Of a stretch of DNA of 64,000 bases, positions 16,173-24,201 are shown one piece after another. Positions within the stretch are counted from its first letter, which is position 1; every line of letters starts with the position of its first letter. The translations under genes and the position numbers were made by a program. The notes beneath the pieces were generated by a model. It saw nothing but the letters and a program-made list of their open reading frames with translations. It made no database searches and was not told where the DNA came from. Source of the stretch: Bog-756 sp963829235 (GTDB lineage: Bacteria; Actinomycetota; Acidimicrobiia; Acidimicrobiales; RAAP-2); contig CAWHIF010000004.1 in NCBI GenBank assembly GCA_963829235.1, positions 62,001-126,000 on the forward strand, in the 5' to 3' direction.

Positions 16173-18299
16173 ATGTTCCGCCACACTCCGCCGAACGCGA
16201 TGGCGTCGGCCTCCATCCGACGATCCGAGAGTCGCAGGACGGAACGGACCTCCTCTCCCGTACGCCGCGGCCGGCGGTTGGCGGGTCTGACGTTCTCCTT
16301 GTCACTCGTCATCTCCACCCTGGCCATCGCCGGACTCGGCGGCACCGCCGGCGCGGCCGACAGCCCCCAGGCGATCGTCACCCTGCTGCCCGCGACCGTG
16401 GCAGTGGGACAGAACGCCACCGTCGCCGTCAGCAAGAGCGTCTTGCCGAAGGGCGATTCCGCAAAGAAGCTGACGTTGACCTGGGGTGACGGCTCGAAGA
16501 CGGTCACGCTGGCCGGCCTCGGGGCAAGGGCCACGCACCAGTACGTCGCTCCGGGTCACTACGCGGTCACAGTGAAGCTCACCGACGCGCACGGGAAGAC
16601 GGTGAGCGGATCGGCGATCCAGGTGGTGCAGGCCCGCTCTGGCAGCTATTCGGGCTCGTACTCGGCGAACGGCTACGGGATCACGTTGTACGTGTCGGGA
16701 AGCCAGACCGAGGTCCAGGACATCTCCATCCCGGTGGACTACCTCGAGTGCGCGGGAACGACCTTCGCGCCGGACGCCCCGGTCGTGCTCGACTCGGTGG
16801 CCCTGGCCGCCAACGGGTCGTTCTCCTCGACGTCGACCCAGACCGGGGTCGTGGGGTCCGACAACTACCCGGCCACGTTCACCATCACCTTCGCCGGTCG
16901 GTTCCAAGGATTCAGCAATGGGGCTCCCGAAGCGGCCGGTTCGGTCCTCGAGACGGCGAAGTACACCGATGGGACCACCTACAGCTGCACCTCCAACAAG
17001 CAGTCCTGGTCGGTCACGCGGAATGCCCAGCCGACCCAGCCCACCACCCTCCCACCGGTCGGCAGCTATTCGGGCGCGTACTCGGCGAACGGCTACGGGA
17101 TCACGCTGTACGTGTCGAGAACCCAGACCCAGCTCCAGGACATCTCCATCCCGGTGGACTATCTCGAGTGCGCGGGAACGACCTTCGCGCCGGATGCCCC
17201 GGTCGTGCTCGACTCGGTGGCCCTGGCCGCCAACGGGTCGTTCTCCTCGACGTCGACCCAGACCGGGGTCGTGGGGTCCGACAACTACCCGACCACGTTC
17301 ACCATCACCTTCCAGGGGCACTTCCACGGGGTGAACGCCAGCGGCGCGGCCCGGGCGGCCGGTTCGGTCCTCGAAACGGCGACCTACACCAACGGGACCA
17401 CTTTCAGCTGCACCTCCAACAAGCAGTCCTGGTCGATCACGCGGGGCTCGCAGCCGACCCAGCCAACCACCCTCCCACCGGCCGGCAGCTATTCGGGCTC
17501 CTATTCGGGGAACGGCTACGGGATCTCGCTGTACGTGTCGGGTAGCCGGACCCAGCTCCAGGACATCTCCATCCCGGTGGACTACCTCGAGTGCGCGGAT
17601 ACGACCTTCGCCCCGGACGCCCCGGTCGTGCTCGACTCGGTGGCCCTGGCCGCCGACGGCTCGTTCTCCTCGACCTCCACCCAGACCGGGGTCGTCGGAT
17701 CCGACAACTATCCGACCACGTTCACCATCACCTTCCAGGGGCACTTCCACGGGGTGAACGCCAGCGGCGCGGCGCGGGCGGCCGGTTCGGTCCTCGAGAC
17801 GGCGACATACACCAACGGGACCACGAACAGCTGCACCTCCAACAAGCAGTCCTGGTCGGTGGCGTGGGATACGCAGCCGACCCAACCCACGACCCTTCCA
17901 CCGGTCGGCACCTATTCGGGCTCGTACTCGGCGAACGGCTACGGAATCACCCTGAACGTGGGAAGCCAGACCCAACTGCAGGACATCTCCATCCCGGTGG
18001 ACTACCTCTACTGCGACGGGACGACCCTCTCGTCGGACGCCCCGGTCGTGCTCGATTCGGTGGCCCTGGCCGCCGACGGCTCGTTCTCCTCGACCTCGAC
18101 CCAGACCGGGGTCGTCGGACCCGACAACTACCCGGCCACGTTCACCATCACCTTCGAGGGGCACTTCCACGGGGTGAACGCCAGCGGCGCGGCGCGGGCG
18201 GCCGGTTCGGTCCTCGAGACGGCGACCTACACCAACGGGACCACGAACAGTTGCACCTCCAACAAGCAGTCGTGGTCGGTGGCGTGGACCGGCTCGTGA
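16173..18299 (+). CDS. Secreted protein with PKD-like domain and four near-identical repeats
   Basis: The 708-residue product is exported: a basic N-terminus, a hydrophobic segment around residues 38-58, and a likely cut after GTAGAADS. Residues about 63-155 resemble a PKD-type Ig-like domain (LTLTWGDGSKTVTL, ATHQYVAPGHYAVTVKL). Four tandem repeats start at residues 157, 297, 438 and 579. Each opens (S/T)YSG.YS.NGYGI.L.V, carries IPVDYLEC, DAPVVLDSVALAA and SCTSNKQSWS, and has two Cys. Repeats are joined by QPTQPTTLPP linkers. AGGGAGA lies 6 nt before ATG 16173. It looks like a surface adhesin or matrix protein; I recognise no family for the repeat, and no sortase motif or C-terminal anchor is seen. 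Confidence 0.8.
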   Translation: MFRHTPPNAMASASIRRSESRRTERTSSPVRRGRRLAGLTFSLSLVISTLAIAGLGGTAGAADSPQAIVTLLPATVAVGQNATVAVSKSVLPKGDSAKKLTLTWGDGSKTVTLAGLGARATHQYVAPGHYAVTVKLTDAHGKTVSGSAIQVVQARSGSYSGSYSANGYGITLYVSGSQTEVQDISIPVDYLECAGTTFAPDAPVVLDSVALAANGSFSSTSTQTGVVGSDNYPATFTITFAGRFQGFSNGAPEAAGSVLETAKYTDGTTYSCTSNKQSWSVTRNAQPTQPTTLPPVGSYSGAYSANGYGITLYVSRTQTQLQDISIPVDYLECAGTTFAPDAPVVLDSVALAANGSFSSTSTQTGVVGSDNYPTTFTITFQGHFHGVNASGAARAAGSVLETATYTNGTTFSCTSNKQSWSITRGSQPTQPTTLPPAGSYSGSYSGNGYGISLYVSGSRTQLQDISIPVDYLECADTTFAPDAPVVLDSVALAADGSFSSTSTQTGVVGSDNYPTTFTITFQGHFHGVNASGAARAAGSVLETATYTNGTTNSCTSNKQSWSVAWDTQPTQPTTLPPVGTYSGSYSANGYGITLNVGSQTQLQDISIPVDYLYCDGTTLSSDAPVVLDSVALAADGSFSSTSTQTGVVGPDNYPATFTITFEGHFHGVNASGAARAAGSVLETATYTNGTTNSCTSNKQSWSVAWTGS
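16641..18299. repeat. Four 420-423 bp tandem repeats inside the secreted protein gene
   Basis: Units begin at 16641, 17061, 17484 and 17907, with spacings of 420, 423 and 423 bp; the last is cut short by the stop. Long stretches are identical at DNA level, including silent positions, which points to recent duplication or gene conversion. Such arrays commonly vary in copy number and are hard to assemble from short reads. Confidence 0.93.
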
Positions 18300-18344
18300 G
18301 TCCGGCTGAGAACTCGACGCCCCGGCCGGATTGATCCCGCCCAG

Positions 18345-19418
18345 CTATGGGTTGCGGTTGAACCAGGGTTGGCCACCCAGGCTCCAGACCGACACATCGG
18401 TGACGCCCATGCGCTCGAGCACCTCCAACTTGTCGTTCAGCGCGGTGGAGTCGACGTAGTCGTAGCGCGTCTTCCCCGACGTCCATCGGATCTCCCCGGA
18501 GCCGGGGTCACGGAGTGCGTCGACGGCCGAGGCGGACGCGGGGAATCCCGGCTCCTTCTCCATCGTCAGATACGCGACGTCGTCCGTGATGTCGGCGATC
18601 TGGTCGCAGGTGGTGGTGGAGTACCCGTAGGCGGGTATGCCAATGGTGAGATCACCGGGGGGAACTTGGCTCGTGGCGTAGGAGGTCACCGCCTTCAACC
18701 AGTGATACGGAGTGATGGGAGCGCAGGCGACGCTGTACTCGTCGTCGTAGGCCATCACGACGACGTGCGCGCCGGCCGCGGCGACGTCGGCATATCGCTC
18801 GGCATCCCGGGGGGTCGTCGTCGATGCATCGAGGTCGACCTCCACGGTACGTCCGGAGGGTTGAAACGAGGCGGCGATGCCCGACACAAAGGTCATGAAG
18901 GAATGCCAAACGGGCGCGGACCACCGGTCGGGCTCAAGATCGAGATCTACGCCATCGATGTGGTTGGCCGAGACAAAGCGCTCGATCGCCTGTTGGCCCG
19001 CCCTCAGGCGGCTGGTATTGTCAAGAAGGGCTCCGACGGCGGGCGTACCGGCCGAGACGGTGACGTAGATCCGCTTCGCCGCCATCCTCACCCTGGCCAG
19101 GTTGGCGGCGCTGAAACCGTTACAGGGGAGGCCCCCGGCCGCCGTCTCTTCGACCACCTGCCCTCCGTTGTCCACGTCGAGGTACTCCGGCTTGACGATG
19201 GCTATGGGATTGGCCGCGAGTGTCGCCAGCTCGGAGGCGGTATCGCAGGCGGGTCGACCTGACGGCGACGGGTAGATCCAGGCTTCGAGCGTCTTCGGCC
19301 GCGGGGTCCGGGCGACGTCGCCGGGGTAGGCCGGGCCGACGTCGACTCCGAGAAGCAACATCGCCATGCAGAGCGCCGGGACCAGGTGACCGAATGAGCG
19401 CTTCCCCCGGATCCCCAT
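18345..19418 (-). CDS. Secreted GH18-family glycosidase-like protein
   Basis: The 357-residue product starts with a signal peptide (MGIRGKRSFGHLVPALCMAM) and then an extracellular domain. The GH18 catalytic signature DxxDxDxE is intact as DGVDLDLE. Other TIM-barrel pieces are RIYVTVSAG, VVVMAYDDEY, LTIGIPAYGYS and a final VSVWSLGGQPW. GH18 enzymes hydrolyse chitin or related beta-1,4-GlcNAc chains; some act on peptidoglycan-like or bacterial surface glycans. A TTG at 19448 is an alternative start, but ATG 19418 gives a better signal peptide. It is convergent with the repeat-protein gene, 45 bp apart. Confidence 0.85.
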   Translation of the reverse strand: MGIRGKRSFGHLVPALCMAMLLLGVDVGPAYPGDVARTPRPKTLEAWIYPSPSGRPACDTASELATLAANPIAIVKPEYLDVDNGGQVVEETAAGGLPCNGFSAANLARVRMAAKRIYVTVSAGTPAVGALLDNTSRLRAGQQAIERFVSANHIDGVDLDLEPDRWSAPVWHSFMTFVSGIAASFQPSGRTVEVDLDASTTTPRDAERYADVAAAGAHVVVMAYDDEYSVACAPITPYHWLKAVTSYATSQVPPGDLTIGIPAYGYSTTTCDQIADITDDVAYLTMEKEPGFPASASAVDALRDPGSGEIRWTSGKTRYDYVDSTALNDKLEVLERMGVTDVSVWSLGGQPWFNRNP

Positions 19419-19457
19419 GGTCGTCCGCGACTTCCTCTTCGACCTCAACCGTGCTCG

Positions 19458-19532
19458 TCGGGCTGCCGGGATTTGAACCCGGGACCTCTTGACCCCCAGT
19501 CAAGCGCGCTAACCAAGCTGCGCCACAGCCCG
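19458..19532 (-). tRNA. tRNA-Pro (anticodon GGG)
   Basis: The cloverleaf folds cleanly: acceptor stem CGGGCTG/CAGCCCG, D arm with GCGC pairs, anticodon stem CTTGA/TCAAG with loop CTGGGGG, T stem CCGGG/CCCGG with loop TTCAAAT, and discriminator A. Loop positions 34-36 are GGG, so it reads Pro codon CCC (and CCU by wobble). CCA is not encoded. The GH18 gene on the same strand starts about 40 bp downstream. Confidence 0.95.
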
Positions 19533-19694
19533 CCTGTCCCGGTCCCTGGTCAGAAGCCATAAATGTGGCCGCCGAGTCGGATCCGGAGCGGATTGGCCAT
19601 GGTAGTCGACGACGGGGGCTCCCCCGCCATCCGACGGAGCGCCTCTGCGCGGGCCGAGGACGAGGGCCCAGCACGAGCCCGCCGATCCGACCAC

Positions 19695-19723
19695 TTGATC
19701 GACGAACATACGTTCGATACGGT
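19695..19723 (+). promoter_or_regulatory. SOS promoter with LexA box in the spacer
   Basis: CGAACATACGTTCG at 19703-19716 matches the Gram-positive LexA operator CGAACRNRYGTTCG perfectly. It sits between a -35-like TTGATC (19695-19700) and a -10-like TACGGT (19718-19723), spaced 17 bp. The -10 ends 6 nt before ATG 19730, which predicts a leaderless SOS-induced transcript. LexA bound here would block RNA polymerase directly. Confidence 0.75.
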
Positions 19724-19729
19724 GCCTCC

Positions 19730-19978
19730 ATGCACTTCGAGGTCGATGTGGTCGTTCAGCACCCGCTCGACGAGCGCTCCAAGCGGTTCCTGGCCGATGT
19801 GCAGAGCTCGGCCAACAGGGTGCTCAGATTCCGCGGTGACGACCGGACGATCACGGTGACCGTCGAGGCGCACGCCTACGACAAGGACGGCGCCGTTCGG
19901 TCAGCCGTTGCGGAGGTGGCCCGGATCTATCCGATGGCGAAGTTCCAAGCCGAGGGACAACCCCGTCCGACGACGTGA
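19730..19978 (+). CDS. Small protein under LexA control, function unknown
   Basis: The 82-residue product begins MHFEVDVVVQHPLDERSKRF and contains RTITVTVEAHAYDKDGAVRSAV and ARIYPMAKF. The pattern of alternating strands and one or two helices suggests a compact alpha/beta fold, like a small ferredoxin-like domain. It has no Cys, signal or membrane helix. The only clue to its role is the perfect LexA operator immediately upstream, so I infer expression during DNA damage. No known SOS effector is recognised. A conserved start is supported by the -10 box 6 nt away. Confidence 0.65.
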   Translation: MHFEVDVVVQHPLDERSKRFLADVQSSANRVLRFRGDDRTITVTVEAHAYDKDGAVRSAVAEVARIYPMAKFQAEGQPRPTT

Positions 19979-20015
19979 CGCGGTGAGCCGTCAGCGGGTG
20001 GGCGGGGACGCCGGA

Positions 20016-20939
20016 TTACCAGGTCACGTCGGTGACGTTGGCACCGGACAGGTCGGCGCCCGAAAGGTTGGCGTCGGTGAGGACGGCGCCCGACAGTTCC
20101 GCATCGGTCAGGTTGGCCTTGCCCAGGTTGGCGTCGGTCATGATCGTGCCGGTGAGGACGGCCCCGGTGAGGTCGGCCCCGGTCAATTTGGCGCCCGTCA
20201 GATCGGCCCCCGACAGGTCGACGTCGGTCAGGTTGACCTTGCCCAGGTCTGCATTGGACAGGTCGGCACCGGACAGATCGGCGTCGGTCAGATTGGCCTT
20301 GCCCAGGTCGGCATCGGACAGGTCGGCGTCGGTCAGGTTGGCCTTGCCCAGGTTGGCACCGGTCAGATCGGCCCCCGACAGGTCGACTTCGGTCAGATCC
20401 ACCTTGCCGAGGTTGGCGTCGGTGAGATTGGTCCCGGAGAGGTTGGCATCGGACAGGTTGGCCTTGCCCAGGTCGGCATCGGACAGGTCGGCGTCGGTGA
20501 GGTCGGCGCCGATCAGGTAGGCACCGGACAGGTTGGCGTGGGCCAGGTTCGCCCCCGTCAGGTCGGCACGACTCAGATCTGTGCCGTTGAGCCGGGCGTG
20601 CCTGAGGTCGGCTCCTGACAGGTTGGCCTCGCTCAGATCCGCGCCCGACAGGTCGGCGTCGGTCAAGACGGCACCGACCAACGTCGTATGGGTCAGGTCG
20701 CGGTCCCGCAGCTTGGCATTGCACAGGCCCGCCCCCGTCAGGTCGGCCCCGGTCAACTCGGTACCCGTCAGGAACGCGCCGGTCAGGTCGGCGTCGGTCA
20801 GATCGGTACCCCGGAGATTGGCGCCGGTCAGGTCAGCCCCGGTCAGTGCGGCGCCGGCCAGGTTCCGACCCTGGAGGTCCACCCCGGCGAGGTTGGCGTC
20901 GCTGAGGTCGACGCCCCTCAGATCCACGGCTGATGACAT
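20016..20939 (-). CDS. Pentapeptide-repeat protein, 60 uninterrupted repeats
   Basis: The 307-residue product is four residues, sixty consecutive A(D/N)LXX pentapeptides, and three residues. Typical units are ADLTG, ANLSG and ADLGK, with Leu (rarely Met or Val) at the centre. Four units make one coil, so about 15 coils of a right-handed quadrilateral beta-helix are predicted. No signal, membrane helix or other domain is present. MfpA and Qnr proteins of this fold mimic DNA and protect gyrase; most other members have no known role. It lacks the loops and C-terminal dimer helix of those proteins, so gyrase binding is only a possibility. GGAG lies 4 nt before the ATG. Confidence 0.9.
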   Translation of the reverse strand: MSSAVDLRGVDLSDANLAGVDLQGRNLAGAALTGADLTGANLRGTDLTDADLTGAFLTGTELTGADLTGAGLCNAKLRDRDLTHTTLVGAVLTDADLSGADLSEANLSGADLRHARLNGTDLSRADLTGANLAHANLSGAYLIGADLTDADLSDADLGKANLSDANLSGTNLTDANLGKVDLTEVDLSGADLTGANLGKANLTDADLSDADLGKANLTDADLSGADLSNADLGKVNLTDVDLSGADLTGAKLTGADLTGAVLTGTIMTDANLGKANLTDAELSGAVLTDANLSGADLSGANVTDVTW

Positions 20940-20963
20940 CGCGCTCCGGCCGTCATGGGCGAG

Positions 20964-20969
20964 ATCATA
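20964..20969 (-). promoter_or_regulatory. Putative -10 box (TATGAT) of pentapeptide gene
   Basis: TATGAT on the minus strand lies 7 nt before an out-of-frame ATG (20956) and 24 nt before the gene's ATG. A transcript starting near 20957 would carry the GGAG site. The out-of-frame ATG opens a 12-codon ORF overlapping the gene start. Confidence 0.35.
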
Positions 20970-21026
20970 CGTAGTCCGGCCCCGGCACGCGCAATTCCGG
21001 TGGCCCGTCTCGCCCCGGGCAGATCG

Positions 21027-21224
21027 TCAGACGTGATGGACCACCCAGGTGACCCCCTGGAAGGCCCGGTATCCGAGGTAGATGACGCTGGCCACCAGCA
21101 TGAACTTGAAGTACCAGGGGGACTTGCGGTGCTCGAGGGGCTCCGACCCGCAGTCTGGGCACGTGCCCTCCTCGGTCAGTTCCTCGTCCTCGAGGCGCTG
21201 GTCGCACTGCTCACACCAGGGCAC
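21027..21224 (-). CDS. Small zinc-ribbon membrane protein
   Basis: The 65-residue product has an N-terminal zinc ribbon with two CxxC pairs (WCEQC and TCPDC) and one C-terminal transmembrane helix (FMLVASVIYLGYRAFQGV). GTG 21224 is fixed by GGAGGA 6 nt upstream; a longer frame to 21248 lacks this. It follows der on the same strand, about 90 bp downstream, and may be cotranscribed. Function unknown. Confidence 0.65.
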   Translation of the reverse strand: MPWCEQCDQRLEDEELTEEGTCPDCGSEPLEHRKSPWYFKFMLVASVIYLGYRAFQGVTWVVHHV

Positions 21225-21311
21225 GGATCGTCCTCCCCCGGGAGGCACAGGAGACGGACGCCGCCCGCCGGCCGACGGCCCCCGTCCCGACGCGCCGAAT
21301 GCGGACCGGGT

Positions 21312-22700
21312 TCATCGCCGTCGACCCCCACCGCCGTTCGCTCCTTTGGCCCGGACCCGCAGCTTGATCGGCGTCGGGCCCAGTTCGAACCGCTCGCGGA
21401 GGCCGCGCTCGACGTAGCGGAGATAGGTTGGCTGCAGCCTCCCGTTGGTGAAGAGCGTGAAGGTGGGCGGGTCGTTGGCCCCTTGGACCGCGTACTGGAT
21501 CTTGGCCCCGACCGGCGGATGGGCCATCTGAATCGACTTCACGGCGCGGTTGAGCTCACCAGTGGGGATCCGCGAGTGGTACGCCTCCTCGGCCGCGGCC
21601 ACTGCGGGCAGGATGTTGTGGACCCCCAAGCCGGACAGCGCGCTGATCCTGAGGACCGGCGCGGCGCCGAGGAAGGCGAGGCGGTCGCCGATATCGACCA
21701 GGATGTCGTTGCGGTCCTCGGTGGCGATCAGCTCCCACTTGTTGAGCACCACGACGGTCGGGCAGCCGGCGGCGCCGATCCGTTCGGCCAGACGCTGGTC
21801 CTGATGGGTGACTCCGGCCGTGGCGTCGATGACGAGCAGGGCGATGTCGGCCCGGTCGAGGGCGTCGAGGGCCCGCAGGACCGAGAAGTACTCGGTACCG
21901 CGTTCGGTCCGCGACTTGCGCCGCATGCCGGCGGTGTCGACGAAGCAGACCGTTCCCTCGGGCGTCTCGACCACGGTGTCCACCGCGTCCCGCGTGGTGC
22001 CGGGGGCGTCGTGGGTGACGGATCGATCGTCACCGACCAGCCGGTTGAACAGGGTCGACTTCCCGACGTTGGGCCGACCCACCAGGGCCACCCTCGGGAC
22101 GGACCCGGCCTGCGGACCACCGGGGTCATCGGCGTGGTCATCGTCCGGGCCGTCGCCGGCATCGCTCGGCTCGGGCAGGAGACGCACCACATCGTCGAGG
22201 AGGTCCCCGGTCCCGCGCCCGTGGAGGGCACTGACGGGCCAGGGGTCTCCGAGCCCCAGCGACATGGCGTTCCAGGCGTCCGCCTCGCGTTGGGACGAGT
22301 CCACCTTGTTGACCACCACCCGCACGGGCCGGCCCGACCGCTTGAGCACGCGGGCGACGGCCATGTCCTCGTCGATGATGCCGACGGTCACGTCCACCAC
22401 CAACAGGACCACGTCGGCTTCGGCGATGGCCCGCTCCGCCTGGGCGGTGACCTGGGCATCCAGGGGATCGACGGATGAGAGCCACCCCCCGGTGTCGACC
22501 ACGGTGAAGGGATGCCCGCACCATTCGGCGTCGAGCTCCTTGCGGTCACGGGTGACCCCGGGTCGTTCCTCGACGACGGCCGCACGCCGCCCGACGATGC
22601 GGTTGACGAGGGTCGACTTGCCGACGTTCGGGCGTCCGGCGATGACGACCAGCGGTCGGTCACGCTTGTCGGGGACCGGCTCGGCCATGCCCGCGGTCAT
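21312..22700 (-). CDS. der: Ribosome-assembly GTPase Der (EngA)
   Basis: The 462-residue product has two tandem GTPase domains and a C-terminal KH-like domain, as in all Der proteins. Domain 1 shows GRPNVGKST, the G2 Thr in GVTRD, DTGG and NKVD. Domain 2 shows a second GRPNVGKST, DAPGTTRD, DTAG and NKWE. An acidic linker (DAGDGPDDDHADDPGG) joins them. The KH part ends TPIKLRVRAKG. Der acts in 50S subunit maturation. ATG 22700 overlaps the DUF512 stop as ATGA. Confidence 0.97.
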   Translation of the reverse strand: MTAGMAEPVPDKRDRPLVVIAGRPNVGKSTLVNRIVGRRAAVVEERPGVTRDRKELDAEWCGHPFTVVDTGGWLSSVDPLDAQVTAQAERAIAEADVVLLVVDVTVGIIDEDMAVARVLKRSGRPVRVVVNKVDSSQREADAWNAMSLGLGDPWPVSALHGRGTGDLLDDVVRLLPEPSDAGDGPDDDHADDPGGPQAGSVPRVALVGRPNVGKSTLFNRLVGDDRSVTHDAPGTTRDAVDTVVETPEGTVCFVDTAGMRRKSRTERGTEYFSVLRALDALDRADIALLVIDATAGVTHQDQRLAERIGAAGCPTVVVLNKWELIATEDRNDILVDIGDRLAFLGAAPVLRISALSGLGVHNILPAVAAAEEAYHSRIPTGELNRAVKSIQMAHPPVGAKIQYAVQGANDPPTFTLFTNGRLQPTYLRYVERGLRERFELGPTPIKLRVRAKGANGGGGRRR

Positions 22701-24124
22701 CGGGAGGCTCCAAGGGCCACCGGGACCCGGCCGGCGTCCGCCGGCGTCCAGCCGTCGAGCGCCCGGCGGAGGGAGAGACCGTCGGTGGGGACCACCTCGA
22801 CGGGTCGCGGGAGATCGGCGACGGTCAGGTCGTCGAGGAACCGGCCCTCCGACAGGCAGGAGTCCGGAAGCAGGTAGCGATGCCCCTCGGGCTGCCCCGA
22901 GAGCACGTCGACCAGGTCGGTGCCGGTGAGCAGGCCCGACACGCCGATGTTGCCCCCGAAGAAATGGTTGACCACCGGCACCAGGCGGATGTCGTCGCGT
23001 GACAAGGAGTCCACCAGCGGACCGAGCACCCGCGCGCCGTACTCACCGGTGAGGATGGCGATCGGCGCCGCCGTCGGGGTCGGCCGGGCCGCCCCGACCG
23101 ACCGGAGGGCCCGGTAGCCGGTCGCAGGAGCACCGTCGACGGCGGCGAAGAACCCGGGTCTGACGCCGAGGGCGGCCCGCTCGTCCCCGCCGAACGCGGC
23201 CTCGAAAGCGCGGGCCATGCCGAGCCCGTTCTCGTGCTGGGGGAATCCCTCGTAGGTGCGCGCCGGTGGGAAGGGCCGTTGGGCCATGAGGTAGTACTCG
23301 TCGGCCGCGAACACCATCCGCCTCCCGATGGCGGTGACGAAGGTGTCCTGCCACCTCTCCACCGCGTCACAGACGGCAGCCGCCTCCTCCGTGGCGTGGG
23401 GGCGCATGGCCTCCTCGTGGGAGAACCGGCTCACCCCGAGGGGAACGCAGGCCACCGTGGACAGGGTGGGATAGCGGTCGAGCACACCGGCCAGGGTGTC
23501 GTCGAGGACGGCCCCGTCGTTGCGGCCCGGGCAGACGACGACCTGCCCGTGGACCTCGATCCCCCCCTCCAGCAGGGCTCCCAACCAACGCAGGCTGGTC
23601 GCCCCGCGCCGGTTGCGCAACAGCCCGGCCCGGATGTCGGGATCGGTGGCGTGGATGGAGACGAACAGTGGGCTGAGGTGCTCGGTGAGCACCCGCTCGA
23701 GGTCCATCTCCGTGAAGCGGGTCAGGGTGGTGAAGTTGCCGTAGAGGAAGGAGAGCCGGTAGTCGTCGTCCTTCAGCGAGAGGCTGCGTCGCATCCCCTT
23801 CGGGAGTTGATGGATGAAGCAGAACTCGCAGTGGTTGTCGCACGTCCGGACCCGGTCGAAGACGGCCGAGGACACCTCGGCGCCGAGGGGCTCCCCCGCC
23901 TCCTTCCGCACCCGGAGGGCCAGGGGCTCGCCGACGCCGCGGCGGCGCACGACCAGGTCGAGGTCGGGTTCGTCCACCAGCAGGCTGTACTCGATCACGT
24001 CACGCGGCGACCGGCCGTTGAGGAGGAGGATCTCGTCGCCCGGTCGGAGGCCGGAGCGGTCGGCCGCTGAGGACTCGGAGACGGCCACGACCTTGGGTGC
24101 CGTCGTCACTCTGGGCGCCGACAT
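22697..24124 (-). CDS. DUF512 radical-SAM-like protein with PDZ domain
   Basis: The 475-residue product begins with a PDZ-like domain (VSESSAADRSGLRPGDEILLLNG at about 14-36). A radical-SAM core follows with the cluster motif CDNHCEFCFIHQLPKGMR, where three Cys bind the [4Fe-4S] centre. The C-terminal DUF512 region includes ADEYYLMAQRPFPPARTYEG and FFGGNIGVSGLLTG. The family often sits beside der and is sometimes tied to ribosome maturation, but its reaction is not established. A TAACCT -10 box 6 nt before the ATG supports the start. Confidence 0.9.
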   Translation of the reverse strand: MSAPRVTTAPKVVAVSESSAADRSGLRPGDEILLLNGRSPRDVIEYSLLVDEPDLDLVVRRRGVGEPLALRVRKEAGEPLGAEVSSAVFDRVRTCDNHCEFCFIHQLPKGMRRSLSLKDDDYRLSFLYGNFTTLTRFTEMDLERVLTEHLSPLFVSIHATDPDIRAGLLRNRRGATSLRWLGALLEGGIEVHGQVVVCPGRNDGAVLDDTLAGVLDRYPTLSTVACVPLGVSRFSHEEAMRPHATEEAAAVCDAVERWQDTFVTAIGRRMVFAADEYYLMAQRPFPPARTYEGFPQHENGLGMARAFEAAFGGDERAALGVRPGFFAAVDGAPATGYRALRSVGAARPTPTAAPIAILTGEYGARVLGPLVDSLSRDDIRLVPVVNHFFGGNIGVSGLLTGTDLVDVLSGQPEGHRYLLPDSCLSEGRFLDDLTVADLPRPVEVVPTDGLSLRRALDGWTPADAGRVPVALGASR

Positions 24125-24130
24125 CGTCCC

Positions 24131-24136
24131 AGGTTA
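24131..24136 (-). promoter_or_regulatory. Putative -10 box (TAACCT) of DUF512-der operon
   Basis: TAACCT on the minus strand ends 6 nt before ATG 24124, predicting a leaderless mRNA. It is back to back with the ispH -10 box in a 77-bp divergent promoter. Confidence 0.45.
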
Positions 24137-24189
24137 CCCGGTCCCCTTCACCTCCCACGCCGCGGGTCCGGCGGGGCCGGGGTCGCCGG

Positions 24190-24195
24190 TAGCCT
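24190..24195 (+). promoter_or_regulatory. Putative -10 box (TAGCCT) of ispH
   Basis: TAGCCT ends 6 nt before GTG 24202 and supports that start. No Shine-Dalgarno is present, consistent with a leaderless transcript. Confidence 0.45.
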
Positions 24196-24201
24196 GGACC
24201 G

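Noticed and set aside
16302..18170. A 622-codon minus-strand open frame
   Set aside because: It is the antisense shadow of the tandem repeats; its Arg/Gly/Val-rich sequence copies the repeat period and the plus strand has the signal peptide and ribosome site.
16641..18299. CRISPR-like array
   Set aside because: The repeats are 420 bp, coding and contiguous, with no short spacers or cas genes.
20032..20618. Long plus-strand frames over the pentapeptide gene
   Set aside because: Their 15-nt periodic peptides (VGVGQVGLAQ-like) only mirror the repeats; the minus frame has the clean A(D/N)LXX pattern.
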